This document shows positions 15,708 to 24,673 of a stretch of 64,000 bases of DNA, piece after piece (position 1 is the first letter of the stretch; every line of letters starts with the position of its first letter). This DNA is from Shewanella psychromarinicola (GTDB taxonomy: Bacteria; Pseudomonadota; Gammaproteobacteria; Enterobacterales; Shewanellaceae). A program made the position numbers and the translations under genes. The notes beneath the pieces were generated by a model. The model saw only the letters and a list, made by a program, of their open reading frames with translations. It made no database searches and had not been told where the DNA came from. The stretch is from positions 3,968,001 through 4,032,000 of the forward strand of contig NZ_CP034073.1 of assembly GCF_003855155.1 (NCBI RefSeq), read 5' to 3'.

Positions 15708-18302
15708 TTACTTCGAGCCTTCAGACGCTAGAAAATCTTGGGCAAAGCGCTGTAATACACCGCCAGCTTCATAAATTGACAACTCTTCGGCAGTGTCAAC
15801 ACGACACTTAACAGGAATGGTCACTTGCTCAGCGTTTTTACGCGTCATGATCACCTTTAACATGGCACCCGGCTTGCGATCACCCAAAACATCATAGGTT
15901 TCAGTACCATCAATATGATAAGTATGACGATTATGACCTGCAGTGAACTCAAGCGGTAACACACCCATACCGACTAAGTTAGTGCGGTGAATACGCTCAA
16001 ACCCTTCAGCAACAATCACTTCAACTCCAGCAAGACGCACACCTTTGGCCGCCCAGTCACGTGACGAACCCTGGCCATAATCAGCGCCAGCAATAATAAT
16101 CAGTGGCTGCTTTCGCTCCATATAGGTTTCAATCGCTTCCCACATGCGTGTCACTTGGCCTTCTGGCTCAAGGCGCGCCAGGGAACCTTGTTTAACCTTG
16201 CCGTTTTCCTGCACCATCTCGTTAAACAATTTAGGATTAGCAAAGGTGGCTCGTTGGGCGGTTAAGTGATCGCCTCTGTGGGTAGCATAAGAGTTAAAAT
16301 CAGCTTCTGGTAAGCCCATTTTGTGTAAGTAAGCCCCTGCAGCGCTGTCGAGCATAATCGCGTTTGATGGCGATAAATGATCGGTAGTGATGTTGTCGCC
16401 CAGAACGGCTAATGGACGCATACCTTTCATGGTACGCTCACCCGCCAATGCTCCATCCCAATAAGGTGGACGGCGAATATAGGTACTTTGTGGACGCCAA
16501 TCATATTGCGGATTAATGTGACTGCCATATTCCACTTTAATGTCGAACATTGGCTCATACACTTTACGGAACTGTTCTGGCTTGACGCTGGCTTTGACAA
16601 CCGAATCGATTTCTTCATCGGTTGGCCAAATATCTTTTAAGGTGACCGAGTGACCTTGGTTATCGATGCCTAAGATATCTTTTTCAATATCAAAGCGAAT
16701 CGTACCAGCAATGGCATAGGCTATCACTAATGGCGGTGATGCCAAAAAGGCTTGCTTGGCATAGGGATGAATACGGCCGTCAAAATTACGGTTGCCCGAC
16801 AATACTGCTGTGGCGTATAAGTCGCGATCAATCACTTCTTGTTGAATAACCGGATCAAGCGCGCCGCTCATGCCGTTACAGGTGGTACAAGCAAAGCCGA
16901 CAATGCCGAAACCTAAGTGTTCAAGCTCAGGTAATAAACCGGCTTCTTCTAAATACAATTGCACCGCTTTTGAGCCAGGTGCCAGTGACGATTTCACCCA
17001 AGGTTTACGTAATAGGCCACGTGCATTGGCATTACGAGCCAATAAACCAGCTGCTATCATGTTGCGTGGGTTACTGGTGTTAGTACAACTGGTAATGGCG
17101 GCAATAATGACTGCACCGTCGGGCATTTTACCCGGTTCGTTTTCAACCACGCCACTAATGCCACGCGCCGCTAATTCTGAGGTTGGCACCCGAGAATGCG
17201 GATTTGATGGCCCAGCAATATTGCGACCGACTGACGATAGGTCAAAATGCAGTACCCGCTCATATTCAACACCCGTTAAGGTGTCTGCCCATAAACCCGC
17301 TTGTTTAGCATAGGTTTCGACTAATTTAACTTGGGCGTCGTCACGACCCGTTAGGGTTAAGTAATCGATGGTTTGTCTATCGATATAAAACATTGCCGCG
17401 GTGGCGCCGTATTCTGGGGTCATATTGGTAATGGTGGCACGATCGCCAAGGGTTAAATGGCTGGTACCTTCACCATAAAACTCAAGATACGATGACACTA
17501 CTTTTTGCGCTCGTAAGTATTCAGTTAACGCAAGTACTATATCGGTGGCAGTAATGCCAGGTTGCGGCTTACCCGTAACCTCAACCCCAATAATATCAGG
17601 CAGACGCATGTAAGATGCACGTCCTAGCATGACGCTTTCAGCTTCTAAGCCACCTACGCCAATCGCAATAACGCCTAATGCATCCACGTGAGGCGTATGA
17701 CTGTCGGTGCCCACTAAGGTGTCTGGAAACGCCACACCATCGAGTGCATGTACCACAGGCGACATACGCTCTAAATTAATTTGATGCATAATGCCGTTAC
17801 CGGGTTGGATAACATCGACGTTTTTAAAGGCGGTTTTAGTCCAGTTGATAAAATGGAAGCGGTCTTCATTACGGCGATCTTCAATGGCACGGTTTTTCTC
17901 AAACGCGTCTTTTTCAAAACCGGCATGCTCTACCGCAAGTGAGTGATCGACAATTAATTGGGTCGGTACCACTGGGTTTACTTTTGAAGGGTCGCCACCT
18001 TTTTCAGCAATGGCATCACGCAGACCGGCTAAGTCAACCAATGCGGTTTGGCCTAAAATATCATGACACACCACACGGGCCGGGTACCACGGAAAGTCGA
18101 GGTCACTTTTGCGTTCAATAAGCTGCTTTAACGAATCAGTAAGCGTCTCAGGAGAACAACGACGGACTAAGTTTTCGGCAAACACCCGTGAACAATAAGG
18201 CAGTTTGGCATAAGCACCGGCCGCAATAGCATCAACGGCTTCTTCGGTATCAAAGTAGTCTAATTTTGTGCCAGGTAAAGGTTTACGATAATCAGTATTC
18301 AT
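15708..18302 (-). CDS. acnD: 2-methylcitrate dehydratase, Fe-S dependent (AcnD)
   Basis: This aconitase-like enzyme dehydrates 2-methylcitrate in propionate catabolism and works with PrpF. The three cluster ligands are visible in ITSCTNTSNP and in GFACTTCNGMSG. The C-terminal swivel domain contains GADYGQGSSRDWAAKG, with the substrate-binding SSRDW. The N-terminus NTDYRKPLPGTKLDYFDT is typical. I chose ATG 18302 (864 residues) because related proteins begin MNT and a GGATG motif lies upstream; an in-frame ATG at 18314 is less likely. It lies third in the prp catabolic set between prpC and prpF. Confidence 0.95.
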   Translation of the reverse strand: MNTDYRKPLPGTKLDYFDTEEAVDAIAAGAYAKLPYCSRVFAENLVRRCSPETLTDSLKQLIERKSDLDFPWYPARVVCHDILGQTALVDLAGLRDAIAEKGGDPSKVNPVVPTQLIVDHSLAVEHAGFEKDAFEKNRAIEDRRNEDRFHFINWTKTAFKNVDVIQPGNGIMHQINLERMSPVVHALDGVAFPDTLVGTDSHTPHVDALGVIAIGVGGLEAESVMLGRASYMRLPDIIGVEVTGKPQPGITATDIVLALTEYLRAQKVVSSYLEFYGEGTSHLTLGDRATITNMTPEYGATAAMFYIDRQTIDYLTLTGRDDAQVKLVETYAKQAGLWADTLTGVEYERVLHFDLSSVGRNIAGPSNPHSRVPTSELAARGISGVVENEPGKMPDGAVIIAAITSCTNTSNPRNMIAAGLLARNANARGLLRKPWVKSSLAPGSKAVQLYLEEAGLLPELEHLGFGIVGFACTTCNGMSGALDPVIQQEVIDRDLYATAVLSGNRNFDGRIHPYAKQAFLASPPLVIAYAIAGTIRFDIEKDILGIDNQGHSVTLKDIWPTDEEIDSVVKASVKPEQFRKVYEPMFDIKVEYGSHINPQYDWRPQSTYIRRPPYWDGALAGERTMKGMRPLAVLGDNITTDHLSPSNAIMLDSAAGAYLHKMGLPEADFNSYATHRGDHLTAQRATFANPKLFNEMVQENGKVKQGSLARLEPEGQVTRMWEAIETYMERKQPLIIIAGADYGQGSSRDWAAKGVRLAGVEVIVAEGFERIHRTNLVGMGVLPLEFTAGHNRHTYHIDGTETYDVLGDRKPGAMLKVIMTRKNAEQVTIPVKCRVDTAEELSIYEAGGVLQRFAQDFLASEGSK

Positions 18303-18373
18303 AACAACATCCACAGTAAATTCGGCGATCGGTGATCAATATGTGATAATTAATAGATGATCATCGAAAAAGT

Positions 18374-18396
18374 CGCGTCATCATGATGATGACGCG
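18374..18396. other. Intercistronic hairpin between prpC and acnD
   Basis: CGCGTCATCAT and ATGATGACGCG form an 11-bp perfect inverted repeat with a single-base centre. No T-run follows on the minus strand. It fits an mRNA stability or processing hairpin, or a dyad for a protein. Confidence 0.55.
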
Positions 18397-18405
18397 ATCA
18401 TCAAA

Positions 18406-19530
18406 TTAGCGTTGGCTGATAGGAACCACTTTACGAGGTTCGCTACCAACATAATCAGCACTTGGACGAATAATGCGGTTGTTCGAGCGCTGCTCCATCA
18501 CATGTGCCGCCCACCCCGTTAAACGTGAACAGACAAAAATGGGGGTAAATAACTTGGTTGGAATGCCCATAAAATAATAAGCCGAGGCATGGAAGAAATC
18601 CGCATTACAAAATAGCTTTTTGGTGTCCCACATAAACTCTTCACAGGCGACAGAAATGTCATATAGCGACGTATCACCCTGTTCATGAGCCAGTTTTTCT
18701 GACCACGTTTTAATGATCACATTACGAGGGTCCGACTCGCTATAAATGGCATGGCCAAAGCCCATGATTTTTTCTTTGCGGGCTAACATCAACGCCATTT
18801 GCACTTTAGCATCAGCTGGCGAACTGAATTTTTGGATCATGTCCATCGCCGCTTCGTTAGCACCACCGTGCAAAGGACCACGTAATGTACCAATCGCACC
18901 GGTAACACAAGAATACATATCAGATAGTGTCGAGGCACATACTCGTGCAGTAAAGGTTGAAGCGTTAAACTCATGCTCTGCATACAAAATAAGTGACACA
19001 TCCATCACCTTACGGTGCATCTCTGACGGGGTTTTACCGTGCAGTAGTTTGAGGAAATGACCGCCTAATGAGTCTTCATCGGTGGTGCAATCAATGTCTA
19101 CACCGTCATGGCTATAACGATACCAATAACACATGATCGCTGGGAATGCGGCTAACAAGCGATTGGCGGCTTTATTCTGCTGAGTAAAATCGACTTCTGG
19201 CTCAAGGTTACCTAAAAACGAGCAACCGGTGCGCATTACATCCATTGGGTGCGCATCAGCAGGAATGAGTTTTAATACCGCTTTAAGGGCATCGGGTAAA
19301 TCACGCTGCGCTGTTAATTCGGTTTTATAAGCAGCTAATTGCGCTTGGCTAGGCAGTTCGCCGTTAAATAATAAATAAGCGACTTCTTCAAAGGTAGCGT
19401 TATCAGCCAAATCAGAAACATCGTAACCGCAATACGTCAGGCCTGAACCTGATTTACCTACAGTACATAATTTTGTTTCGCCAGCACTCTGACCGCGTAA
19501 TCCTGCGCCTGATAATTTCTTGTCTACCAT
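18406..19530 (-). CDS. prpC: 2-methylcitrate synthase
   Basis: The enzyme condenses propionyl-CoA with oxaloacetate. The 374-residue protein is a citrate-synthase fold of the short type I form. The start (KKLSGAGLRGQSAGETKLCTVG, read in parts) is typical of PrpC, and the active-site segments are visible: GPLHGGANEAAM with the first catalytic His, GFGHAIYSESDPR with the second, and the late catalytic Asp within FFHASAYYFMGIP's upstream helix (NADFFHAS). A CoA-interacting Arg pair lies near the C-terminus. The gene sits between prpB and acnD. Confidence 0.95.
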   Translation of the reverse strand: MVDKKLSGAGLRGQSAGETKLCTVGKSGSGLTYCGYDVSDLADNATFEEVAYLLFNGELPSQAQLAAYKTELTAQRDLPDALKAVLKLIPADAHPMDVMRTGCSFLGNLEPEVDFTQQNKAANRLLAAFPAIMCYWYRYSHDGVDIDCTTDEDSLGGHFLKLLHGKTPSEMHRKVMDVSLILYAEHEFNASTFTARVCASTLSDMYSCVTGAIGTLRGPLHGGANEAAMDMIQKFSSPADAKVQMALMLARKEKIMGFGHAIYSESDPRNVIIKTWSEKLAHEQGDTSLYDISVACEEFMWDTKKLFCNADFFHASAYYFMGIPTKLFTPIFVCSRLTGWAAHVMEQRSNNRIIRPSADYVGSEPRKVVPISQR

Positions 19531-19553
19531 AATATCTTCCTTTCTATGCTGTT

Positions 19554-19578
19554 CGCGATTTAGCGCTGCTAAATCGCG
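19554..19578. other. Intercistronic hairpin between prpB and prpC
   Basis: CGCGATTTAGC and GCTAAATCGCG form an 11-bp perfect stem with a 3-base loop in the 104-bp gap before prpC. On the minus strand no T-run follows, so read-through into prpC is expected. Confidence 0.6.
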
Positions 19579-19634
19579 ATTGTAGGGTATTTTTTATTTT
19601 AGTCGTAAACCTGTCAATCTGTTGTGCTGGGTGG

Positions 19635-20513
19635 TTATTTGTTTTTACCTTCGGCAAATAGACTGTCTAATTTTTGCTCATAATCGTGGTAACCTAAATA
19701 GTCATACAAATCCATCCGCGTTTGCATAGTATCAACCACGGCTTTTTGGTCACCATCGATTAAAATTGCACTGTAAACATTTTCAGCTGCTTTGTTCATC
19801 GCACGGAACGCGCTTAATGGGTATAACACCATAGATGCACCCCACTCGCCTAATTGTTGCTTATTCCATAATTCGGTTTGGCCGAACTCTGTAATATTGG
19901 CCAAAATAGGCACATCAAGTGCTTCAGCAAACGCGCGATAATGTTGTTCGGTTTTAATGGCCTCAGCAAAAATACCGTCAGCACCAGCAGCAACATAAGC
20001 TTTTGCACGTTCTATGGCGGCTTCGAGACCTTCTTGAGCAAATGAGTCAGTACGCGCCATAATGAAAAAATCTGGATCAATGCGGGCATCGACTGCCGCT
20101 TTAATCCGATCAACCATTTCTTCTACTGGCACAATTTCTTTATTAGGACGATGGCCGCAGCGCTTTTGTGCCACTTGATCTTCCATGTGCACAGCTGCTG
20201 CGCCGGCTTTTTCCATATCACGAATGGTTTTAGCAATATTAAATGCCCCGCCCCAACCGGTATCAATGTCCACCAGCAAAGGTAAGTCACAGGCAGACGT
20301 AATCCGCTGTACATCAACCAGCACATCATTTAGCGATGTCATGCCCAAATCGGGTAAACCATAAGAGGCGTTAGCCACGCCACCACCAGACAAATATATC
20401 GCTTGATGACCAATTTTTTTTGCCATCATGGCGGTATAAGCATTAATGGCACCAACAATTTGCAGTGGATTATTGTTGGCTAAGGCTTGACGAAATTTTT
20501 TACCTGCACTCAT
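19635..20513 (-). CDS. prpB: 2-methylisocitrate lyase
   Basis: PrpB cleaves 2-methylisocitrate to pyruvate and succinate, the last step of the cycle. The TIM-barrel protein of the isocitrate lyase/PEP mutase family shows the catalytic loop KRCGHRPNK (Cys at about residue 122), the metal-binding segment VDIDTGWGG, and VHMEDQ. I chose ATG 20513 (292 residues, [12 protein letters not shown]), preceded by GAGGAAAATATC; a longer frame to 20564 adds residues not seen in the family. It follows the regulator by 55 bases and is first of the catabolic genes. Confidence 0.95.
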   Translation of the reverse strand: MSAGKKFRQALANNNPLQIVGAINAYTAMMAKKIGHQAIYLSGGGVANASYGLPDLGMTSLNDVLVDVQRITSACDLPLLVDIDTGWGGAFNIAKTIRDMEKAGAAAVHMEDQVAQKRCGHRPNKEIVPVEEMVDRIKAAVDARIDPDFFIMARTDSFAQEGLEAAIERAKAYVAAGADGIFAEAIKTEQHYRAFAEALDVPILANITEFGQTELWNKQQLGEWGASMVLYPLSAFRAMNKAAENVYSAILIDGDQKAVVDTMQTRMDLYDYLGYHDYEQKLDSLFAEGKNK

Positions 20514-20568
20514 GATATTTTCCTCTTTGTAATTATGGCTGTGGGCGTAAAACGCTACACGCAAATCG

Positions 20569-21213
20569 CTACGATAATTTATGTTCGATACTGTTTTTAG
20601 AATACATAATATGGCGGCGCATCAGCATTTCGGCTAATTCTGCGTCACGATTGAAAATGGCCTGAACAATGTGTTTGTGTTCATCATAGGCGGTGGTCAC
20701 TCTCGGACCGGCCATACTAAGTTGCACCCGGTACATGCGCACTAAATGATAAATGCCATCAAACAGCATTGAAATTAGGTGTTTATTTTTACTGCCTAAA
20801 ATAATTCGATAATGAAAATCAACATCACCGGCTTCTTGATAATAAGACTCGCCCCCTTTGACCTCGTCAAAGTGGGATTGTAATAAATGGTTTAAATCGG
20901 TAATTTCGACATCGGTCATGTTCTTTGCCGCTAAACGTGCAGCCATGCCTTCAAGTGATTCACGCACTTGATACAGCTCTATCAACCCTTGTGGAGATAA
21001 CGCCACAACACGAGCGCCTACGTTGGCTTTACGCTCAACAATATGACACGACTCTAAGCGGTTAATGGCTTCACGGATCACGGCTCTACTCACGGCGTAC
21101 TTTGTCGACAATTCAGTTTCGCTCAATTTAGAGCCAGCCTGAATACGACCTTCGACTATATCGTCTCTAAGGGCTACGAAGGTCTTATCTGCAGAAGTAA
21201 TCGGCTGGATCAT
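20569..21213 (-). CDS. prpR: GntR-family regulator of the prp operon
   Basis: A FadR-subfamily (GntR-FCD) repressor. The winged helix is residues about 8-72 ([32 protein letters not shown], read in parts) and the FCD ligand domain is about 85-210, with the metal/ligand residues Asp in DVDFHYRI and His in YDEHKHIV and MRRHIM. I chose ATG 21213 because AAGG precedes it by 8 bases; an in-frame ATG at 21243 gives 10 extra residues. It is the first gene of prpR-prpB-prpC-acnD-prpF. Two TTGTCGACAA palindromes lie upstream and one inside its own HTH-coding region, so autoregulation is likely. The effector is presumably 2-methylcitrate or a related acid. Confidence 0.85.
   Translation of the reverse strand: MIQPITSADKTFVALRDDIVEGRIQAGSKLSETELSTKYAVSRAVIREAINRLESCHIVERKANVGARVVALSPQGLIELYQVRESLEGMAARLAAKNMTDVEITDLNHLLQSHFDEVKGGESYYQEAGDVDFHYRIILGSKNKHLISMLFDGIYHLVRMYRVQLSMAGPRVTTAYDEHKHIVQAIFNRDAELAEMLMRRHIMYSKNSIEHKLS
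21102..21111. promoter_or_regulatory. Intragenic TTGTCGACAA palindrome in prpR
   Basis: A third exact copy of the 10-bp palindrome found twice in the prpR upstream region. It codes for part of the ELSTKY segment of the helix-turn-helix. It could be a downstream operator that helps repression by looping, or a chance match. Confidence 0.4.
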
Positions 21214-21266
21214 ATTTATACCTTGGATAATAAAAACAGACATTAAAAACAGCTATACAAAACAAG

Positions 21267-21328
21267 TTGTCGACAATATAGCACCTTTGTAACGTATAAC
21301 AACCCTAAATGGTACTTTTTGTCGACAA
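21267..21328. promoter_or_regulatory. Tandem operators for the prp regulator
   Basis: Two exact copies of the palindrome TTGTCGACAA at 21267-21276 and 21319-21328, 52 bases apart (about five helical turns). The form TTGT..ACAA is the expected shape for a FadR-subfamily GntR protein. They lie 54 and 106 bases upstream of the prpR start, where the operon promoter should be. Confidence 0.8.
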
Positions 21329-21554
21329 TTAATCTAATTAACCCTAAAGCGTTAGCCATTCCTAATTTATGATGTCACTCAATACACCTTACCTCACCCC
21401 ATGCTAATATTAGCCGCCGAGGTATGACTCATCACACCATTGTGGTTCGATGCTCACTCAGCTATCTGTTACACCCTATGTTGCGTTACACTCAATGATA
21501 TAAAGAGATTGATGTATCGATTAATAGAACGATAAATACAATAAGGGTCTCTTG

Positions 21555-22454
21555 ATGAGCCAACACTTAGCTTGCCAACTTGAATTGATCCATTTGTTTG
21601 TCCATGTGGTCAATGCAGGTGGTTTTTCATCTGCTGCACAAGAGTTACAGTTGCCCATTGCCACTGTCAGCCGCAAGATAAGTAAATTGGAACAAAGCCT
21701 TAATACTCAGTTGATTATGCGCAGCACGCGAAAGCTGCGATTAACTGAAGAAGGCGGCGCGTTATTTGATCGTTACCATAATGTAGTGGCACAATTTGAT
21801 CGTATTTGTGGTCAAACCATAAACGAGCCGCAAAGCACCCTACGGATATCTACGCCCGTCTCGATAACCTCGATGATATTAATTGAGGCCATCAACGACT
21901 TTTCGAAACAACATCCGCACATTCAACTGCACATCACCCAAAATAACAGCACCATTGATTTAATTGACGAAGGAGTCGACGTTGCCATTGTCGGTGGCGC
22001 ACAACCAGACTCATCTTGGGTATCTACATCATTGGGGGTATTAAACTACGGCCTATATGCATCACCTGAATATGCTAAGCAACTCATTGAGCTGCACCAT
22101 CCGCAGCAGCTAGTTGATTATCAGTTAATTAAAGTGTGGCCGCTGTTTAACTGGACCTTAAAACATCACAATGGTGAGCAGTATTATTACGATGGTCCCG
22201 CTAAATTAACCCTAGGGGATTTACACGGCGCAATACGGGCAGCTGTCGGTGATGGCGGGATTTTATATGGCCCTGAATTATTTGCGAAACAGCAATTATT
22301 GAACGGTGAACTCGTGCATGTATTACCACAATGGGCTGGTGAGCATCGTCGCATCAGTATTTTGTATCATCAACGTCGCCAACAACCATTAAAAGTGAAG
22401 TTGTTTATTGAGTTTATGCAGCAACGTGCAGCCACTATCTTCGACTTGTTCTAA
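21555..22454 (+). CDS. LysR-family transcriptional regulator
   Basis: The 299-residue protein has a standard LysR HTH (residues about 8-65: LIHLFVHVVNAGGFSSAAQEL, then PIATVSRKISKLEQSL) and a substrate-binding domain (about 90-290). ATG 21555 is used; the TTG just before it would add one residue. It is convergent with lutC and divergent from prpR. Either operon might be its target, although the prp operon has its own GntR regulator. The inducer is unknown. The subgroup resembles the AaeR/PgrR-like branch, judged only from general appearance. Confidence 0.85.
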   Translation: MSQHLACQLELIHLFVHVVNAGGFSSAAQELQLPIATVSRKISKLEQSLNTQLIMRSTRKLRLTEEGGALFDRYHNVVAQFDRICGQTINEPQSTLRISTPVSITSMILIEAINDFSKQHPHIQLHITQNNSTIDLIDEGVDVAIVGGAQPDSSWVSTSLGVLNYGLYASPEYAKQLIELHHPQQLVDYQLIKVWPLFNWTLKHHNGEQYYYDGPAKLTLGDLHGAIRAAVGDGGILYGPELFAKQQLLNGELVHVLPQWAGEHRRISILYHQRRQQPLKVKLFIEFMQQRAATIFDLF

Positions 22455-22489
22455 CTCGATTCGATTTTTGATACTTTAAATTTGCATGC

Positions 22490-22516
22490 GAAGTTGAAGT
22501 TGAAGTTGAAGTTGAA
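22490..22516 (+). repeat. Hexanucleotide tandem repeat (GAAGTT x4)
   Basis: Four perfect copies of GAAGTT plus a partial fifth lie 35 bases after the LysR stop codon. The run is non-coding. It is a simple-sequence tract that may vary in copy number. Confidence 0.8.
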
Positions 22517-22582
22517 TATTTTGCTTCAATAGCGGGCGTTTTCCTAACCTAAGCGATTCGAATTATATTGCTATAGGTTAGC

Positions 22583-22621
22583 GTGATGCCATCGACTGAC
22601 ACACTCAGTCAATGGCATCAC
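22583..22621. terminator. Large hairpin between convergent LysR and lutC genes
   Basis: GTGATGCCAT pairs with ATGGCATCAC, and inside it GACTGA pairs with TCAGTC around a CACAC loop, leaving one mismatch. There is no T-run on either side. It lies between two converging genes and probably acts as a bidirectional 3' end structure. Confidence 0.6.
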
Positions 22622-22711
22622 TGGCAACTAACAGCTGGCGACTAATGACTAGCAACTAATGACTAGCACCTAATAACTCGTAACTAGTCACTAGCTACTA
22701 GTTACTAATGC
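22622..22711. repeat. Degenerate ACTAGC/ACTAATG repeat tract
   Basis: About 90 bases built almost only from variants of a 10-15-bp unit such as GACTAGCAACTAAT, with many CTAG tetranucleotides and short inverted copies (TAACTAGTCACTAGCTACTA). It ends at the lutC stop codon. CTAG is normally rare in gammaproteobacterial DNA, so the density is notable. Confidence 0.7.
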
Positions 22712-23275
22712 CTAGTATAAGTACACATTTAAACTACAGGCGCCATGGGCCCCCACCACTAATGCTTGTTCAATGTCAGCGGTTTTAGACGGACCAGATA
22801 TAAATAATCCTAACTCACCTTGTTGCAGCGATACTTGTTTAACCGCTTGATGCATATTGGCGACAATATTATCTTTCGATATGGCAAGAATAAGGTTTTC
22901 ACAAATAAACGGCGTCACTCGATGACTGGGTTGATTGACCCAAATAGCCCCATTTTCGGCCACACCAAGATCGCCTGGAATAACCGCATAATCAATATCC
23001 GCCAGATCATGAGCGGTTGCAGGCACCTGACGATTGCCTTTAATCCCCTCCATCAACGAGATCACCTGCATATTTTGTGTTATCAGATCATCGACGGCCT
23101 GTTGTAGCAATACTAAGCCGCCTTCGCTGTGAAGCGTCCCTGCGACTGTCTTTAAACTTGCGCTAAATTGGCCAACAAGATCATCATTATTAGCAACTAC
23201 ATCAATGTCTGGCATGGCATGATTATCCAATGCCGATTTCGATAGTTCAGATAAAATACTATTTTTATTAGACAT
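22712..23275 (-). CDS. lutC: L-lactate utilisation protein LutC (LldG)
   Basis: LutC is the LUD-domain subunit of the LutABC L-lactate dehydrogenase complex. I chose ATG 23275 (187 residues, MSNKNSILSEL), one base after the lutB stop; the longer frame to 23359 overlaps lutB by more than 80 bases and has no family support. Family segments visible are ADIDYAVIPGDLGVAENGAIWV and the C-terminal ISGPSKTADIEQALVVGAHGA (in parts). It is the last gene of lutA-lutB-lutC and ends in the repeat tract. Confidence 0.9.
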   Translation of the reverse strand: MSNKNSILSELSKSALDNHAMPDIDVVANNDDLVGQFSASLKTVAGTLHSEGGLVLLQQAVDDLITQNMQVISLMEGIKGNRQVPATAHDLADIDYAVIPGDLGVAENGAIWVNQPSHRVTPFICENLILAISKDNIVANMHQAVKQVSLQQGELGLFISGPSKTADIEQALVVGAHGACSLNVYLY

Positions 23276-23276
23276 A

Positions 23277-24665
23277 TTAACGGCTCCGATTCTTGTTATA
23301 CCAGGTGGCAAAGCTTGACTCTGGCGCGACAGGTAATTCGCGATATTTCCCCCATGCACCGCTAAATGGCTTGAGTAAACTTCCCGGTAATACCCGCAAT
23401 GCTAATCTTGCTGCTGACATAGAGGTATTCATTAAGGTTTCATTGCCCATAAAACGGCCAACTAACGGCATATAGCTACCTTTGCCATAAGGCAAGGTCT
23501 TGGCCTCCGCTTTTAAACGACGATGATGAGCAATAATTTTATCCAAAGGCACCATCGTTGGGCACACGTAAGTGCAACTGCCACATAACGTACATGCCCA
23601 AGGGATAGAATTGGTATCATCATGCTTGGCACCTACGGCAATACCAATAGGGCCTGGAATGGTGTAGTTATAGCTATAACCACCTGAACGGCGATATACA
23701 GGACAAGTGTTTAAGCAGCCACCGCAACGAATACATTTTAGCGACTCGGCTAAAATTTTATCCTTCATCATATCGCTTCGGCCATTATCAACAATGATCA
23801 CGTGCATCTCACCGCCATCTTGTGGACCACGGTAAAACGATGAATAGGTGGTAATGGGTTGCCCTGTGGCATTTCGGGCCAGTGTCCTCAACAACACCCC
23901 TACAGAATCCATATTAGGAACCACTTTATCGATGCCCATTGAGTGCAATTGCAACTTAGGTAAGTTAGCGCCCATATCAGCGTTACCTTCGTTGGTACAC
24001 ACAACGATAGCACCTTGATCGGCAATGGCCATATTGACACCGGTCATGGCGGCGTCGGCAGTGAGGAATTTCTCTCTCAAATGCGCTCGAGCAGCACGGG
24101 TTAAATACAAAGGATCTGATTCACCGGCTTTAGTGCCTAACTGTTGGTGAAATAACTCACCCACTTCTTCTTTTTTCATGTGAATGGCTGGCACTACAAT
24201 GTGCGATGGTGGCATATTGGCTAACTGAATAATGCGTTCACCTAAATCGGTATCAACCACTTCAATGCCATGGCGTTCTAAATACGGATTCATATGGCAT
24301 TCTTCAGTTAACATCGACTTTGATTTAACCAGTTTCTTAACTTTATGTTGAGCTAAAATACCTTGGACAATTTCATTATGTTGCTGAGCATCTTTAGCCC
24401 AATGCACCTTAATACCATTGCTAAGGCATTGTTGTTCAAATTGTTCAAGGTAATCCGCTAAGTGGCTCAAGGTATGAAGTTTAAGTTGTGAGCCTAGCAG
24501 CCTTAATTGTTCCCATTCGGGTATACTGCCCGCGGCGCGATCACGTTTTTCACGTAATGCCCAAAGGGCTTTAGAATGCCAATCGACACGGGTTTCATCG
24601 CGGCAAAAAATTTCAGCTTTATGGGCATGCACCTTTGAACCGGATGCAGAATATAATTCAGTCAT
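23277..24665 (-). CDS. lutB: L-lactate utilisation iron-sulfur protein LutB (LldF)
   Basis: The 462-residue subunit carries electrons in L-lactate oxidation to pyruvate. An N-terminal LUD domain (residues about 60-290, including LTEECHMNPYLE and AIADQGAIVVCTNEGN) is followed by two [4Fe-4S] motifs, CIRCGGCLNTCPVY (about 307) and CTLCGSCTYVCPTMVP (about 357), and a C-terminal helical tail. It starts 8 bases after lutA ends and stops one base before lutC begins, so the three are translated as a tight operon. No lactate permease gene lies next to them. Confidence 0.95.
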   Translation of the reverse strand: MTELYSASGSKVHAHKAEIFCRDETRVDWHSKALWALREKRDRAAGSIPEWEQLRLLGSQLKLHTLSHLADYLEQFEQQCLSNGIKVHWAKDAQQHNEIVQGILAQHKVKKLVKSKSMLTEECHMNPYLERHGIEVVDTDLGERIIQLANMPPSHIVVPAIHMKKEEVGELFHQQLGTKAGESDPLYLTRAARAHLREKFLTADAAMTGVNMAIADQGAIVVCTNEGNADMGANLPKLQLHSMGIDKVVPNMDSVGVLLRTLARNATGQPITTYSSFYRGPQDGGEMHVIIVDNGRSDMMKDKILAESLKCIRCGGCLNTCPVYRRSGGYSYNYTIPGPIGIAVGAKHDDTNSIPWACTLCGSCTYVCPTMVPLDKIIAHHRRLKAEAKTLPYGKGSYMPLVGRFMGNETLMNTSMSAARLALRVLPGSLLKPFSGAWGKYRELPVAPESSFATWYNKNRSR

Positions 24666-24673
24666 GGTCGCTC

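Noticed and set aside
22622..22711. Possible CRISPR-like array
   Set aside because: Units are short, irregular and without spacers of constant length; no cas genes in the window.
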